In this document: positions 40,704 to 52,412 of the stretch, piece by piece
How positions within the stretch are numbered: the stretch's first letter is position 1
How the letters are laid out: the number at the start of each line of letters is the position of its first letter
Made by a program: the position numbers and the translations under genes
Assembly (NCBI GenBank): GCA_946894095.1
Contig: OX335647.2
Span: 23,640,001-23,704,000, forward strand
Direction: 5' to 3'
Source: Incurvaria masculella
Taxonomy: Eukaryota; Arthropoda; Insecta; Lepidoptera; Incurvariidae
Length of the DNA stretch: 64,000 nt
The notes under the pieces: generated by a model
What the model was told of the DNA's origin: nothing
What the model saw: the letters and a program-made list of their open reading frames with translations, nothing else
Databases searched by the model: none

Positions 40704-43700
40704 GTGAGTGGTGAGCGAGCACAAACCTCACTCCGCTTCACCGATACCCGTACCTGTTGGCTGCGGTTCCGATTGCCCCACTTGTTTGGATTCTCCATGT
40801 TGTTGAATATTTTTTCAAAACGACAGTTCTGCTGCACAATCCATAATCTGTTTGTGAATCCCAGCTGCTCCCGCTCCCTCCCTCCCCATAGGGACGTGCA
40901 CACCTGATTGCCCCTGTCAAGGACAGTGTTTGTCACCACTTGATGGTCACCGCTTATGGATGGATTTTTCCCCGACATTCACATTTTCAAGGACTGCGTT
41001 TCGTTAGCTACCCATTCAGCGGGTAACGTTGGCTCCTTTCAAGCAATATTTGCCCCGCATATTTTTGTTTTTTTTTTAAATCTGAAAACACGTCACATTA
41101 CAAAAAAAAAGAAAATGAATGTACAAGCTCTTATTAAATTCGTCTATAGGATTTAAGGGAGTTAATCAGTATCGAGAATTGAATTGATTAAGGATAAAAA
41201 ATATTAAAATAAAAAAAATGAAAAAAAATTGAATTTAATAAATTTGGTATTGAGGAATCATTTTTTACGCTGGCTCCTTTCAAGCAATATATGCCCCGCA
41301 TATTTTTTTTATCTGAAACTACGTCAAATGACAAAAAAATTAAAATATCAATAGGTACATGCTCTTATTCAATTCGTCTATAGGATTTAAGGGAGTTAAT
41401 CATGCAGTTCCATGCTCCGCAAAGTACACCTTGCGAGCTTAAAATTGAACTTAAGGGAGCCAAGATCATAGGGGTCATTGCAACTGGAAACCTCATATCA
41501 ATGGATTAATAAAAAATATTAGTAGATTCGTATTTGCGCTTAAACGGCTGAGACGGGTATCATGTCTAAAAACAGTACTAACTGCCTATCATGCATATGT
41601 GACCTCTAATCTAAGATACGGTCTACTATTTTGGGCCAACTCCACAAATATAGAGGCAAAAAATGTGTAAGAGCAATGTGTCAGTCTCGCTCCATGGATA
41701 GTTGTAGACCACTTTTCAAAAGGTTGAAATTATTAACGGTTCCTAGCTTCTATATTTATGAAACTTGTGTTTTTGTCAAGAAAAATTCCCAATATTTTAG
41801 GGAAACCAGCTCCATTCACTCATACAATACTCGATCGAAGGGAAAACTATATTGTACTCAACCACGCACTACTTTGTATAGAGATAGTTTATACTACATG
41901 GCTGCAAGGTTGTTTAATGAAATTCCGACAGATTTTAAAAAACTTGACATTCATCGATTTAAAAAGGAATTAAATAATTGGTTAATCGAAAAATGTTTTT
42001 ATAATGTGAGCGAATTTTTAAATATTAATATATAATGTTTAAATGTTTTCAACGGTTATTATATATGTTTAGTTAATTTATCTGCCTTAACAATTTAATA
42101 GAAATGTAATGTATTACTTTATATTGACTCAATTATTTTACAATGCGTTCGATTATTTTATATTTTTAATGTGAATTTAAAACTGTATGCTTTTATTTGA
42201 CATGCTATGTCATATTGCACGCCTACCCAGGCAGTTTTAGCTTGACTAACGTACCTCTTAAGAGTGAGCCAATACATATCCCTAAGCAAAAAACGGCAAC
42301 AAAGATTTGATTTTGATTTTGATTCAGTATCAAGAATTGAACTGATTAAAGATAAAAAATATTGAAATTCAAGAAAAAAAATATTTTATTGAATTTCAGA
42401 AATTTGGTAATGAGGAATCCCCTAATTTTTGCCACTATTAATTTCACGAATTTACTTACTAACCAACTAACCATAATTCTAACCAACCCTCTTAAAAGTT
42501 ATAGATTATTTTAATTTTATTAGATCCTGTATAGGTAACATTGTGTACCTAGTCAAAGAATCCCTAGTGTAGGAGTTACGCCTGTGGTCTCGAAGACATT
42601 GGGTTCGAATACCAGGCGGGTTACCATGGTAAGTTTAATCGTCGGGTGAATAGCAGCAATAGAACCTATACGAATAAGTAAATAATGTTTTTAACTTAAA
42701 TATGGCGCCGCTCGCAGAATCATTTGCATGTGATGGGACTTTGATGGAAAAACCAATCAATTACAAAACAAGTAGCTATGCCTAACATCGTTAGTCGATC
42801 CGTTCGTCTTGTCTTGTTTGTTTGTTTCCGCAATAACAGTCAATTAAGAATCTTTGCCAATACACCCGTAGCTCGCATATGATCGAACCGGCAATGAAAA
42901 ATCGTCATGTTTTCCATCCAGGTGATTGTAGTCATGCTCATAAAGGGAAGGTCCTGATAAAATCTGGCGTAGGTGTATTAGCCATCCATGTTCAATTACA
43001 TGAAAAGGGTGGTTCGGTCCCACGGACTGGTAGTCCCAACCCGCGCATCCCCCGTCACCCTGTCCCACCAACAGCGGGGACGCCCGTTGGACTGCAGCGC
43101 ACCTATGGCTGTGCACTTCGGGGCAACTATTGTGAATCTGCATAATTCCGTTCCTCATAAATGCAGTCCGACCTGTTTATTAGCAAACCCACGCATTATG
43201 TCAAGCTATTTGTACAAGGCGATTATAAGGGCGAGCCAATAAAATAGCTGTTGCAATATCCGTTGTTGTTGGGTAAGGCGAGAATAGCAAAATAAGGAAT
43301 GGCACCCAGCTGCCATTTGGTGTGTAATTATTATACGATATTATGAAACCAACTCAGACTACCTATTTATTTATTTTATTTATCCATTCATATATGTATT
43401 AACATTTTTAACACATTTTAATATTGACACATAATACAATATCAAATTTAAAAAAAAAATACGATATCAAATCAAACAAAGAACAATAATAATAATTTTG
43501 AAAATCAAATATCAACCTCAAACTACCGATCTTTTTTATTTTTTTATTTATTTAATAGATAGATACCTAGTATGAAAACGCGGTGTGGGTGTAAATGGCA
43601 ACGTCAACGTAGTTAGGGCAAAGACGCGTAAGCTGTCAAATTTTATGCAACCTGACATGGATGGCTAATACCACACAACTAACTACCTCTATGACATTAG

Positions 43701-46700
43701 CCCAATACACCACATTCCCGAAGGAATTAGGTAGCATGCCAGGACCTTCCCTTTATGAGCAATGCTACACTGAACTCGATGGAAAACACGGACAATTTTT
43801 CATTGCCGCTTCGACCATCTTTTCATCCAATGCGATGGTACCAACCCGGGCGGGCATAAACCCTACCACCTTGTAGGGGAACCAACAGTTTTACATGGAT
43901 TCTGAACCATGGAGCAGCTCGCATTCGTGACGAAATGAACTTATCCGACTCAGAATGAGAAAGAAAGGGGAGCATGAACGGGGGGATTTGAACCTAGACC
44001 TCTGGTATGCTAGGCAAGTCCCCGCGCCACTAGGCTACGAGCCGCTCAAACTGGACTCACTGGCATGGAGCCTCGCTGAGCGTGGTTTCGCGAGGCGAGG
44101 TTTGGTACTCAGCACAGCCACCCATATCGGTTTTTGAAAAAAAAAAAAATTTTGTTAGTTGCGCGCTCTTTTCAATGATTAGCCTAATGGTTAAACGTAA
44201 ACGCCAATTTAGGTGAGAAGTCGGGTAAGGGCTCAGAGTGGTCAGTCTGAGTTCTCACCTAAATTGGCGTTTACGGCAAACCGATCGACTGGCGTTTTCA
44301 AATGTATGGAGAAATTGAAGAGCCCGCGCAGTGGGCGTTAAGCGAACTAACATTTGCGAGTCCGAGTTTGATTTGACAGCTTACTCAACGTTGCCGTAAA
44401 TACGTCGACGTTGGCGTTTACGTCGACTCCGCGTTTTCATACAAATCGGAAGTCCGAGTTTGACTTTGACAGCTTGAAGAAGTAAAACCACAGAATATCT
44501 AGTAAAAACTTGTATGGAGTTTGACGTTTTTACGGAACTTCGAATTTACGTAAAACGCCGATTTAGGTGAGAACTGAGACTACCGGCTCAGGCCCTTAGT
44601 CCCACTGGTCACCTGAATCGGCGTTTACGCCAAACAGATCGACTAGCGTTTTCAAATGTATGGAGAATTGCTGTCCCAAGTTTGATTGACAGCTCTCACC
44701 GTCTCGTAATCGCCGTTAATTCGTTGACGTTGCCGTTTACGCCGACTCCGCCTTTTTACAAAAATGTGAAGTTTGAGTTTGATTTTGACAGCTTGAAGAA
44801 TTAAAACCACATAAGCAGTATTAAAAACTTGTAGAATAGAATAGAATAAACGTTTATTTCCTCATCAAAACAGTAACAGTTTTGTATACAATGCTCGTAA
44901 CTTAGAACTAAGAGGAAATGGGAGCCAACTCAGCTAACGTACAACTCCCTCGTGATGAGAGCGCTGCAGCGCTGATCTTTCGTTGGTCCTAACACACTTA
45001 GGATAAGACATAATATATGTAATCAGCTATCACCACTAAGAATAATAGAATACAGGCTAGGCAACAATAATTACACAGGCTATATATATATCAATAACAG
45101 AGTAAGAACACATTTTACACACGAATCTACCAAACATTACATTAGGTGGAAAAAAAAACAATGAACATCCAAAACAGGTCATAATATGGAAATCGATGCA
45201 AAGAAAAAATTCAGCATAGAACATAGAACTGTAAGTGAAATTAACATATTATTAATTAAATTTGTTTTATTAATAATTAATTGTATGGGGTTTGAAGTGT
45301 TTACGTAACTTCGAAGTTCCGCAAACGCCAATTTAGGTGAGAACTCGGACTGAGCACTCAGATGGATCAGCGATATTTAAATCAGAAGTAGAAGGCGGCT
45401 GTTTGAATTACGGACAAGGCCGGCCGGCCGACGCGCTCTAGGCCCCGAGGAAGGAAATAGGTAAGTACCACTTCCACGGAGGAGTAAGTACCTTCGTCGT
45501 TTACGTGCTTACCGATTCTGTGTTACCGACAGCTCGCTTAGATCTAGTTATATCGGAGGCATCTGAGGTTGCAATGAATTGAGAGAGTAATGACAATTTC
45601 AGACGAGTAAAAGTGCAGACGAATAGTCCGGGGCCTAGATAGAGGACGTCGAACCGGTCTAGTTTATGTCCACAGCAATGATTTGTCCACAGTCAAGCGT
45701 CATGTTCCACATCCGTAACTAGGGCTTTCGTCTCTGCGACGATAACAAAAACACATTTTTTTATCTATAAACATCGAACCATCGCGCCACATTGTCGATA
45801 AATCGTAAATATACTAGATCAAAGAATATAATACACTGTATAATACATGTATAATACATGTTCAAGAATGATTGGAATAAGTGCCCCAAGCTAAAGATTT
45901 CAGAGGTTGACTAAGGATCAGACCTTCACATTTACACCTTGATGATATACGCGGCTATTACACACATTTTAAAAAACCTACTTAGAATAATAGAACGGAC
46001 AGTTACGTACACAGTTTCTGTCGTTGAGAGTATTTTCCTAGTTCACGAAAATGGATGGGGTTCCCACATTGTCGGGGAAACTACATACCTAGGACACAAA
46101 CAATCCAAATACGATTCTGTCTAGCCTGCATGGCAGTCATGTGTTTATTGAAAGGAAAACTTAGAACAAAGAAAATCTAAAGTGAAGGTAAATAAAAAAA
46201 AAATAACAAAAAATAACCGACTTCAAAGAAAAAGCACTAAAAAGTAAAAAATAATTTTCATTTTTGTAGTTACGATTTCTGTTATTTTTTGAGTCGGTGT
46301 CAGCCAAGGTTAGGTTAGGTTAGGTTAGGTTAGGTTAGGTTCCGTTTTCACCCTTTGGGTACGGAACCCTAAAAAGGGAACGTCTGTCCACATGCGAAGG
46401 GTTATCTCCGTAACCACAGAACCGATCAAGATGCCGTTTGTACCGATTTACAGATTCGATCGCGGGGCTTGCTTTAGGATACATACCATCACGCTAAATA
46501 TCCTAAAGGCTGAGCAATATCAATGAAATTACTCTCAAACAAAATTAATACCATCCCGTGCCGCCTGACGGCGCAACGTGCGGCGTCATTTTTCTCGCTC
46601 TCCAAATATAGAAAGGATTTACAATTTTCGCGATATTGGCGTAGCGCGTATAACCGACTGTTTCAAATATGTTTTGTTCGAGGGAGGGTGCAGGTTCGAA

Positions 46701-49700
46701 TCCTGAAAACCCAATTTGTTTTTCTGTTTTTTTTATCTCGCATATAATTTTTATGTTTTTTTTACGTGATAGTTTAATGGCAAAACCATTTTCCTAAGGA
46801 ACAATTTTAAGTCATGGTAGTCAGTGCGAGAAATTTTGTTCCCGAGTCGGTCATTTGATACGAAGTACGGCTGAGTTAATCAATGTTCAAACACGTCACT
46901 TTTAGCGAACCGCATGGAGTTCGTTAAATACTGTCCATACAAAGTGACGTGTTTAAGTTCACGATGATTATGATTGTTTGCCCTTTCGTGCACTCGACCC
47001 TATGAGTTATAATTCCAAATTACTTGATTAATTTTTCGATATTGTTTAGCGAAGTGGCCAGTTCCGAAAACTTATAGTGCGCCCTATGTATTATAAATGG
47101 GAATGTTAAAATATTTCTTATTTAATTAAGCCATATCGGCTCCACGCGTTATGATTTAAAAGTCGGAGATAAGTTACATCGTTATTGACCTGCCTTTTCG
47201 ATCAGCCCTTTGGGCTACTTTTTATCTAGAAAATTATTCTGCTCAACATCAGTCCAAAACGACTTGGACCCGAGCGGAACCGGGTACCGCAGCTAGTTTT
47301 GTAATATAAAAACAGTCCAAGAATATTTTTTATTAAAGGCAAAGTTAATCTACTTTAAATACCACAAGCGATTAAAATACTTATGTTAATAAAAGATTAT
47401 TCAGATTTCATATAAGGATTAAAATAAGTAATACTTGTGCTGTGTAGGTTCCGGCACATACATATAACACAATTGGGCCCACTGCATTTCTTATTTATCA
47501 AGAAAGGCACTCAAAAAAGATCGGGCAAAAGGTACAACTTAATGCCGAAGGCATTCTTTACCAGTCTACCTGGTACTATACCCTTTACCAGTCTACCTGG
47601 TACTATACCCTTTACCAGTCTACCTGGTACTATACCCTTTACCAGTCTACCTGGTACTATACCCTTTACCAGTCTACCTGGTACTATACCCTTTACCAGT
47701 CTACCTGGTACTATACCCTTTACCAGTCTACCTGGTACTATACCCTTTACCAGTCTACCTGGTACTATACCCTTTACCAGTCTTCCTGGTACTATACCCT
47801 TTACCAGGTATCGTGAGCAGTAGTGCGAGTAGCAGTTATGGAGAAACCGTGCATGTCGTAAGAGGCGAATAAGGGAATCATCATTCGTGGTTCGGTTTGT
47901 TCCCCATTGCTTCAATGCCAGGACATTCCTTACTTACCAGATTCTGAAAATGTGTCTCCGAAAGAGGTAAACATCTTTTTTTATATCGATTATCTACCCT
48001 TAATTATAGTCCTATCGAAAACATAATGGTATCGTTTAAACTACATCTAAACTGACCAAGGTGGTTACTATAGTAAATAACTTGCTAGGTGAATAGAAGG
48101 CGAGCCGGCCAAATAGTGATGAAATCTGAAGTTTAGTTGCATTTCGTACCGTGCCAACTGGTACATTTTAGTTCTCTTGGCCGAATAACACGCCGTTTGA
48201 CGGTTAGCATGGTACGAAATGCAAGTAAACGTCACATTTAATCACTTTCTTGCCGGTGCATCCATTATTCACCCGGCGTGTTAACTTACCATGGTAACTC
48301 CCCAGGAACTTTTTTTTCGTTATCTCTTTTCCTATTCGAGAATTCTAAGATTAATTGAAAAAACCGGCCAAGTGCGAGTCGGACTCGCACACGAAGAAAA
48401 TTTAAATTATTTTTTTAATCTTACCTATTCGTTGTTATAGCGGCAAAATAAATACACACTCTGTGAAAATTTCAGCTGCCTACCTATTACGGTTCATGAG
48501 ATACAGCCCTGTGACAGACGGACGGACGGACGGACAGTGGAGGCTTAGTAATAGGCTTAATAATAATTATAATAAACGTCCTAAAAGAAACGGTCAAATA
48601 GAAGGACAGGCAAAAATATATGGAGCCTGGCCTTTAAGAGATCAATAATGATAAAATTATATGCCACGAAAATTATCCGCGTTTTCGATACAGTTAAATG
48701 TAGCCGTGGTTAGAAAAGGAAGTTCTTGGCATGGCACCTAATTTCTTCGGGAATGAGATAGCGGGTAGCGGCGGAGTTAAGAAAGCACAAACCGAGGTTT
48801 CGTAATTACCTTAAATCTTATACGATGGTACGGAACCCTTCGTGTGCGAGTTCGACTCGCACTTGGCCGGTTTTTTATGTTAAAATCTACTGCATACATG
48901 TCTCAAACTCGAGCTATTCTGGCTGATGACTGAATCACCAACTGAAGACCACATTACCTACCTGTTTCTTGAAAGCAGACTTTGTGCTTAACTAACATAA
49001 AAAAACAATACAGTCGAATTGAGAACTTCCTTTTTTGAAGTCAGTCAAAAAAGTCTACATGTTTCTTTAATTTATTTTGCACATTTCGCATATTTACGAA
49101 TGTAGGTGGTGGTGGTCTCCCCATGTCATCTCCCTCCCCCCAGCCCCAAGTTTCCGAGATGTGTATAGAGAGGTGTGCGCGTGCGCAGGCGAGCTGACGG
49201 GCTTCGTGCGCGTGGGCCGCGAGGGCTACTTCCTGCCGCACAAGTACAAGCACGAGGCGCAGCACATCTACAACATGCCGCTGCGCAACGATGACATCTT
49301 CGTCGCCAGCTACCCGCGCTCCGGTCAGTGTCCAATCGTTCACCTTACTGTACCTAGTACATAGCTAAATAGCACCAGTTCCTGGTCGAGAATGCGAGCG
49401 CCCTTGGGTTAATGTATAGAGTTGCCAATTACCAACCGTTGGGGTGTATTCTTTATGGCGAAATAAATATCTGTATCTGTATGTGTATCTGTAGCAAAGC
49501 GAAGGGAAAACCCCCAAGGTCTAACCTAAAGTTGGAGACTGCTAACGTTTTATTATGACCGCCCCGGCCGCTATGCGCCAGGTAGGCTAATGGTAGCCAG
49601 CTCTTCTATGGAGTTCACTTGGCTCGCTCACTTTCCGGAGCATATACCTCTATAACTGATCGGACATGCATTGCTAATTTCAAGTACTTACCTTACGCTT

Positions 49701-49911
49701 ATTTGAGAAAGGCATGGCAGATAGAAAATACTAACAAGTCAATTTGGTTATCATCGGCGGACCACATGTTCTTACATAATCTAATTGTATTTTGTACGTA
49801 CATATGTGCAGGCACCACATGGACACAGGAGCTGGTGTGGTTGGTGGCAAGCGACTTAGACTACAAGGCGGCGGCCGCCACGCCACTTACAGAGCGGTAC
49901 CCTTTCCTGGA
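40577..49911 (+). CDS. Cytosolic sulfotransferase, 5' three exons (gene incomplete)
   Basis: Coding join(40577-40703, 49159-49323, 49812-49911), about 130 residues, phases 1, 1 and 2. The protein starts MADGADTMQRARETDLRNNN. It then carries the approach strand GYFLPHKYK and DDIFVASYPRSG|TTWTQE, the PAPS 5'-phosphosulfate-binding loop of cytosolic sulfotransferases, split at its Gly by intron 2. These enzymes move sulfate from PAPS to hydroxyl groups of small molecules; insect members act on steroids, phenols and xenobiotics. The family is usually about 330 aa, so some 200 residues, including the catalytic His and the 3'-phosphate-binding region, are missing. I found no later exon before 64000. 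Intron 1 is 8.5 kb and repeat-filled. Confidence 0.85.
41030..42425 (+). repeat. 240-bp tandem duplication, second copy split by a LINE
   Basis: Copy 1 (about 41030-41270) and copy 2 share ATTTGCCCCGCATAT-like, GGATTTAAGGGAGTTAAT and TTGATTAAGGATAAAAAATAT sequence. Copy 2 stops at GGGAGTTAAT (41400) and resumes at CAGTATCAAGAATTGAAC (about 42326). Confidence 0.65.
41401..42325 (+). mobile_element. 5'-truncated LINE in sulfotransferase intron 1
   Basis: 3' part of a Jockey/CR1-like ORF2: frames give FVFALKRLRRVSCLKTVLTA, YVTSNLRYGLLFWANS, HSYNTRSKGKLYC and LFNEIPTDFKKLDIHRFKKE, with stop at 42035. It ends in a (GATTTT)n-type tail at about 42308-42325. The reverse transcriptase core is missing. 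Its ends are set by the interrupted duplication around it. Confidence 0.78.
42843..43160 (+). mobile_element. Rearranged SINE relative
   Basis: Shares CAATGAAAAATCGTC, GGAAGGTCCTGATAAA and TATTAGCCATCCATGT with the inverse of the SINE body at 43640-44046, so it is in the opposite orientation. Its tRNA-like head is not recognisable. Confidence 0.5.
43640..44046 (-). mobile_element. tRNA-derived SINE (copy 2)
   Basis: The head on the - strand has a perfect A box TAGCCTAGTGG (about 44037-44027) and B box GGTTCAAATCC (about 43994-43984) for RNA polymerase III. The body, with CATGGATGGCTAATACCACA and TTCCCGAAGGAATTAGGT, is common to 16567-16968. Not a functional tRNA: it runs about 400 bases and lacks a clear cloverleaf. 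Confidence 0.8.
44175..45340. mobile_element. Array of TCACCTAAATTGGCG MITEs with a nested insert
   Basis: A lone terminus at about 44186-44210 is followed by a complete copy at 44255-44570, then a second copy at 44609-45340. Spacers of 38-45 bases separate the termini. The second copy is split after AAAACTTG at 44831 and resumes TATGGGGTTTGA at about 45293, exactly where the first copy reads AAAACTTGTATGGAGTTTGA. Confidence 0.75.
44832..45292 (-). mobile_element. Retroelement tail inserted in a MITE
   Basis: On the - strand it ends AATAAACGTTTATTC followed by (TATTC)n, a LINE or SINE type 3' end. Bracketed by the split MITE. No long open frame. Confidence 0.55.
45345..46180. other. Intronic sequence without recognised features
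   Basis: AT-rich sequence inside sulfotransferase intron 1. A short frame at 45939-46124 has no recognisable motif. Confidence 0.25.
46190..46377. repeat. ACCGACT MITE (copy 2), short (TTAGG)n and repeat terminus
   Basis: 46205-46300 is the inverse of 24045-24145. (TTAGG)7 follows at 46310-46345 and runs straight into CCGTTTTCACCCTTTGGGTA, the 3' terminus of the GGCCAAGTGCGAGTCGG family. Confidence 0.6.
46865..46990. mobile_element. Foldback element (copy 2) with ACACGTCACTTT arms
   Basis: CAAACACGTCACTTTT and AAAGTGACGTGTTTAAG are inverted about 50 bases apart. The outer edge CCTTTCGTGCACTCG is the inverse of the edge of copy 1 at 5118. Confidence 0.5.
47560..47815 (+). repeat. 27-bp minisatellite, nine units
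   Basis: Unit TTTACCAGTCTACCTGG plus TACTATACCC, repeated almost without change. 27 is a multiple of three, so both strands stay open (TSLPGTIPF on +, GIVPGRLVK on -). Each unit contains small inverted pairs (ACCAG/CTGGT, GGTA/TACC). Read as a minisatellite in sulfotransferase intron 1, not as a protein gene. Confidence 0.88.
48355..48557 (+). mobile_element. GGCCAAGTGCGAGTCGGACTC-family repeat (copy 5, 3'-truncated)
   Basis: Starts AAAAAACCGGCCAAGTGCGAG, lacks the usual GGGTTCCGTACC block after CACACGAAG, and ends in GGCTTAGTAATAGG. A separate inverted terminus of the same family lies at 48829-48877. Confidence 0.65.
48829..48877 (-). mobile_element. GGCCAAGTGCGAGTCGGACTC-family repeat (terminal fragment)
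   Basis: Only the terminus: GGTACGGAACCCTTCGTGTG through CACTTGGCCGGTTTTTTA, inverted relative to copy 5. Confidence 0.6.
49159..49323 (+). CDS. Sulfotransferase exon 2
   Basis: 165 bases after a TTTCCGAG acceptor, donor GTCAGT. Joining to exon 1 gives DVYREVCACAGELTGFVRVG and ends ASYPRSG. GC-rich coding bias within an AT-rich intron supports it. Confidence 0.88.
49812..49911 (+). CDS. Sulfotransferase exon 3
   Basis: Acceptor TGTGCAG, 100 bases, donor GTAAGC. Begins TTWTQELVWLV, completing the PAPS loop, and ends ERYPFLE, a conserved position in the family. Confidence 0.88.
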
Positions 49912-50377
49912 GTAAGCAATATCTCTATCTCAGATAAAAAAAGGAAGTAGATGTACTATCTAGCACGTCTCCTATGAGACCTGCTGTCTCCAATTTTATA
50001 AAAATACACCAAAATTAAAAGAAGCCGCGCGCAAACATATTCGCAGGCGCATTGGAGGGTTTGTGTGGGTGGGAATTGATTGACTCGACGAACGCATTTC
50101 GGGAGCACATTCGAGCGCGGAGGCAATGTTTGGTTGGACTGTGTGGCATACGACGCGTGGGCAGCTTCCCCTATCATTATATGCACACTGTTCGTACGGG
50201 GAAGACGCGATTACGACCACATGCCACTTCTCCTTCCTTTTCTCTTCTGTGATCTCTAGCAAACGTATAATAACTCCTCAATCCCTCGATGGAATCACAC
50301 ACAAAGAAAAGATGTCCGAATCGTTACAGAAATGCTAGCGTTTCCTCAATTAGGTGTTCATACCCCAGACATTATCC

Positions 50378-50441
50378 GAGTGAGCAATACTCACTCCGAG
50401 TGAGCAATACTCACTCCGAGTGAGCAATACTCACTCCGAAT
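50378..50441. repeat. Three 22-bp direct repeats, each a near palindrome
   Basis: CCGAGTGAGCAATACTCACT occurs three times in tandem. Each contains GAGTGA and its inverse TCACTC around GCAATAC. They lie about 15 bases before the 5' break of a LINE. Confidence 0.65.
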
Positions 50442-50455
50442 TAGTCTGAAAGATA

Positions 50456-51790
50456 TTTGACCCCCGACAATTTGGGTTTCGTAAGGGTAGGTCAACAGGA
50501 GATGCCATTGCGTCAATGATGAAATCGGTTTTAACTTCTCTAGATAACTCGATGAGTACCTACGGCATTTTCTGTGATCTATCAAAAGCATTTGACTGTG
50601 TAAATCACGAAATACTGCTAGGGAAACTAGTACATTATGGTGTTAGAGAAAAAGAATTAAGTATATGTAAATCATATCTATCAAATAGAAAACAAGTCTG
50701 TGATGTAAACGACACTAAGTCTGATGTAGAATCGATCACTATGGGTGTACCGCAGGGCTCAATTCTGGGACCATTGTTCTTTTTTATTTACATTAATGAC
50801 ATTTCAAGCTGCATCGCAACAGACATCGAGATGGTTTTATTTGCTGATGACATATCATTAATTGTAAAAGATCAAAATATATCGGACCTGCGGGTGTCCT
50901 TTATACAAGCCATAAAATCACTAAAATTATGGTTTGAAGCCAATGTAAATTTTAAATGTAAGTAAAACTAACTTAATGCACTTTGTGTGCAATAACTACA
51001 GCAAGAAATGTTATTAAAGAAATAACATTTCTTGGTGTAGTATTTGACAATCGTTTTACATGGAAACCACATATTGACAAGCTTGCTGCTAAGCTTAGCT
51101 CTGCATGCTATGCATTAAAAAAATCATTAATCTGTCTATCATGCCTATTTTCACAGCATAATGTCATATGGGCTGATTTTCTGGGGTGATGCAGCTGAAG
51201 TAAATCGTATATTTATTTTGCAGAAAAGAGCACTGCGATGCATGCTAGGCACGAGGACGAGAGATTCCTGTAGAAAGGTGTTTGGTGACGTAGGAATATT
51301 AACTTTGCCAAGTGCTTACGTTTTTCAAAACATCTGCTATGCAAGAAGACATATAAATGATTTCACCCTTAACTGTGATGTTCATAACTATAACACAAGA
51401 CACAAGAACAATGTTAAAGTAATTAGTCATAAATTAGCCAAAACATCTAAGAGTTTTATATGTAACAGTGTTAGATTTTATAATAAATTGCCCAAAGAGG
51501 TGAGAGATTTATCTGAAAATTCTTTTAAAGTTAAGGTTAAGAAGTTACTAACACAGAAGGCTTACTATTGTATTAAAGATGCCCTAGCTGATAAATTTAA
51601 ATTTACTGAGATTTTGACTGCCTGCTGACTGGGTACAAAAAGTATCCTATTATTATTACTATTTTGACTAATTTTATTTTTACAAATTTTTTACACCTGA
51701 TACATTTTGTATCCTTACTACTTTTATGATAAGTCCTACTTGTAGTATGAAATTACTAACCAATCAATTTTTATTTGATACAATTTCGTG
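50456..51790 (+). pseudogene. 5'-truncated LINE with reverse transcriptase
   Basis: Starts inside the reverse transcriptase (LGFRKGRSTGDAIASMM). It keeps IFCDLSKAFDCVNHEILLGK, MGVPQGSILGPLFFFIYIND and the catalytic FADDISLIV, then frame breaks near 50963 and 51165 separate the C-terminal pieces (EITFLGVVFDNRFTWKPHID and YGLIFWGDAAEV through NKLPKEVRDLSEN to a stop at 51628). Jockey/CR1-like by motif style. Not active. Confidence 0.85.
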
Positions 51791-51829
51791 TCAATAATGA
51801 CGAGGGCTCTATCGAGGGGTCACTCACTC

Positions 51830-52405
51830 AGGGAATCTGGTGTACAATCGTTTGGGAATCTCAAGAATCTTAGGTGGGAGTCCGAGTAATCTGGTGGGAG
51901 TCCGGAGAATCTCGGAAATCTTATGTAATCCCGAGTAATCCTAAAGAATCTGGGAATCCCAAGGAAATCATTAGGAATCCTATCAAATTCATGGAAATCT
52001 CGGGTAATCTTAGGCGGAGTCCGAGGAATCCGATAGGAGTCCGAGGAATCTCGGAAATCTTATGTAATCCCGAGTAATCCTAAAGAATCTGGAAATCCCA
52101 AGGAAATCATTGGGAATCCTATCGAATTCATGGAAATCTCGGGTAATCTTAGGCGGAGTCCGAGGAATCCGATGGGAGTCCGAGGAATCTGGAAATCTTA
52201 TGTAATCCCGAGTAATCCTAAGGAATCTGAGAATACCAAGGAAATCATTGGGAATCCTTTCAAATTCATGGAAATCTCGGGTAATCCTGGGCGGGAGTCC
52301 GAGGAATAGGAAAATCTTGGGTAGTCTCGAGTGCGCCCAGGGAGTGTAGGAATCCTAAGGGAATCATTGGCAATCCGATCAAAGTCTTTGTAATCTCAGA
52401 TAATC
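51830..52405 (+). repeat. GGAATC-type tandem array, 138-bp unit
   Basis: About four units of roughly 138 bases; TTATGTAATCCCGAGTAATC returns at 51921, 52060 and 52198. Within each unit the 8-12 base words GGAATC, GGAAATC and GAGTCC dominate. A related array is at 63130-63690. Short open frames here are repeat translations. Confidence 0.75.
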
Positions 52406-52412
52406 TTGTCGG

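Noticed and set aside
42844..43242. Overlapping frames on both strands of about 85-104 codons
   Set aside because: The region matches a SINE family, and the frames have no motif or splice context.
43640..44046. tRNA gene suggested by good A and B boxes (also 16567-16968)
   Set aside because: The boxes head a 400-bp repeated body with an A-rich tail, and I can draw no full cloverleaf. These are SINEs.
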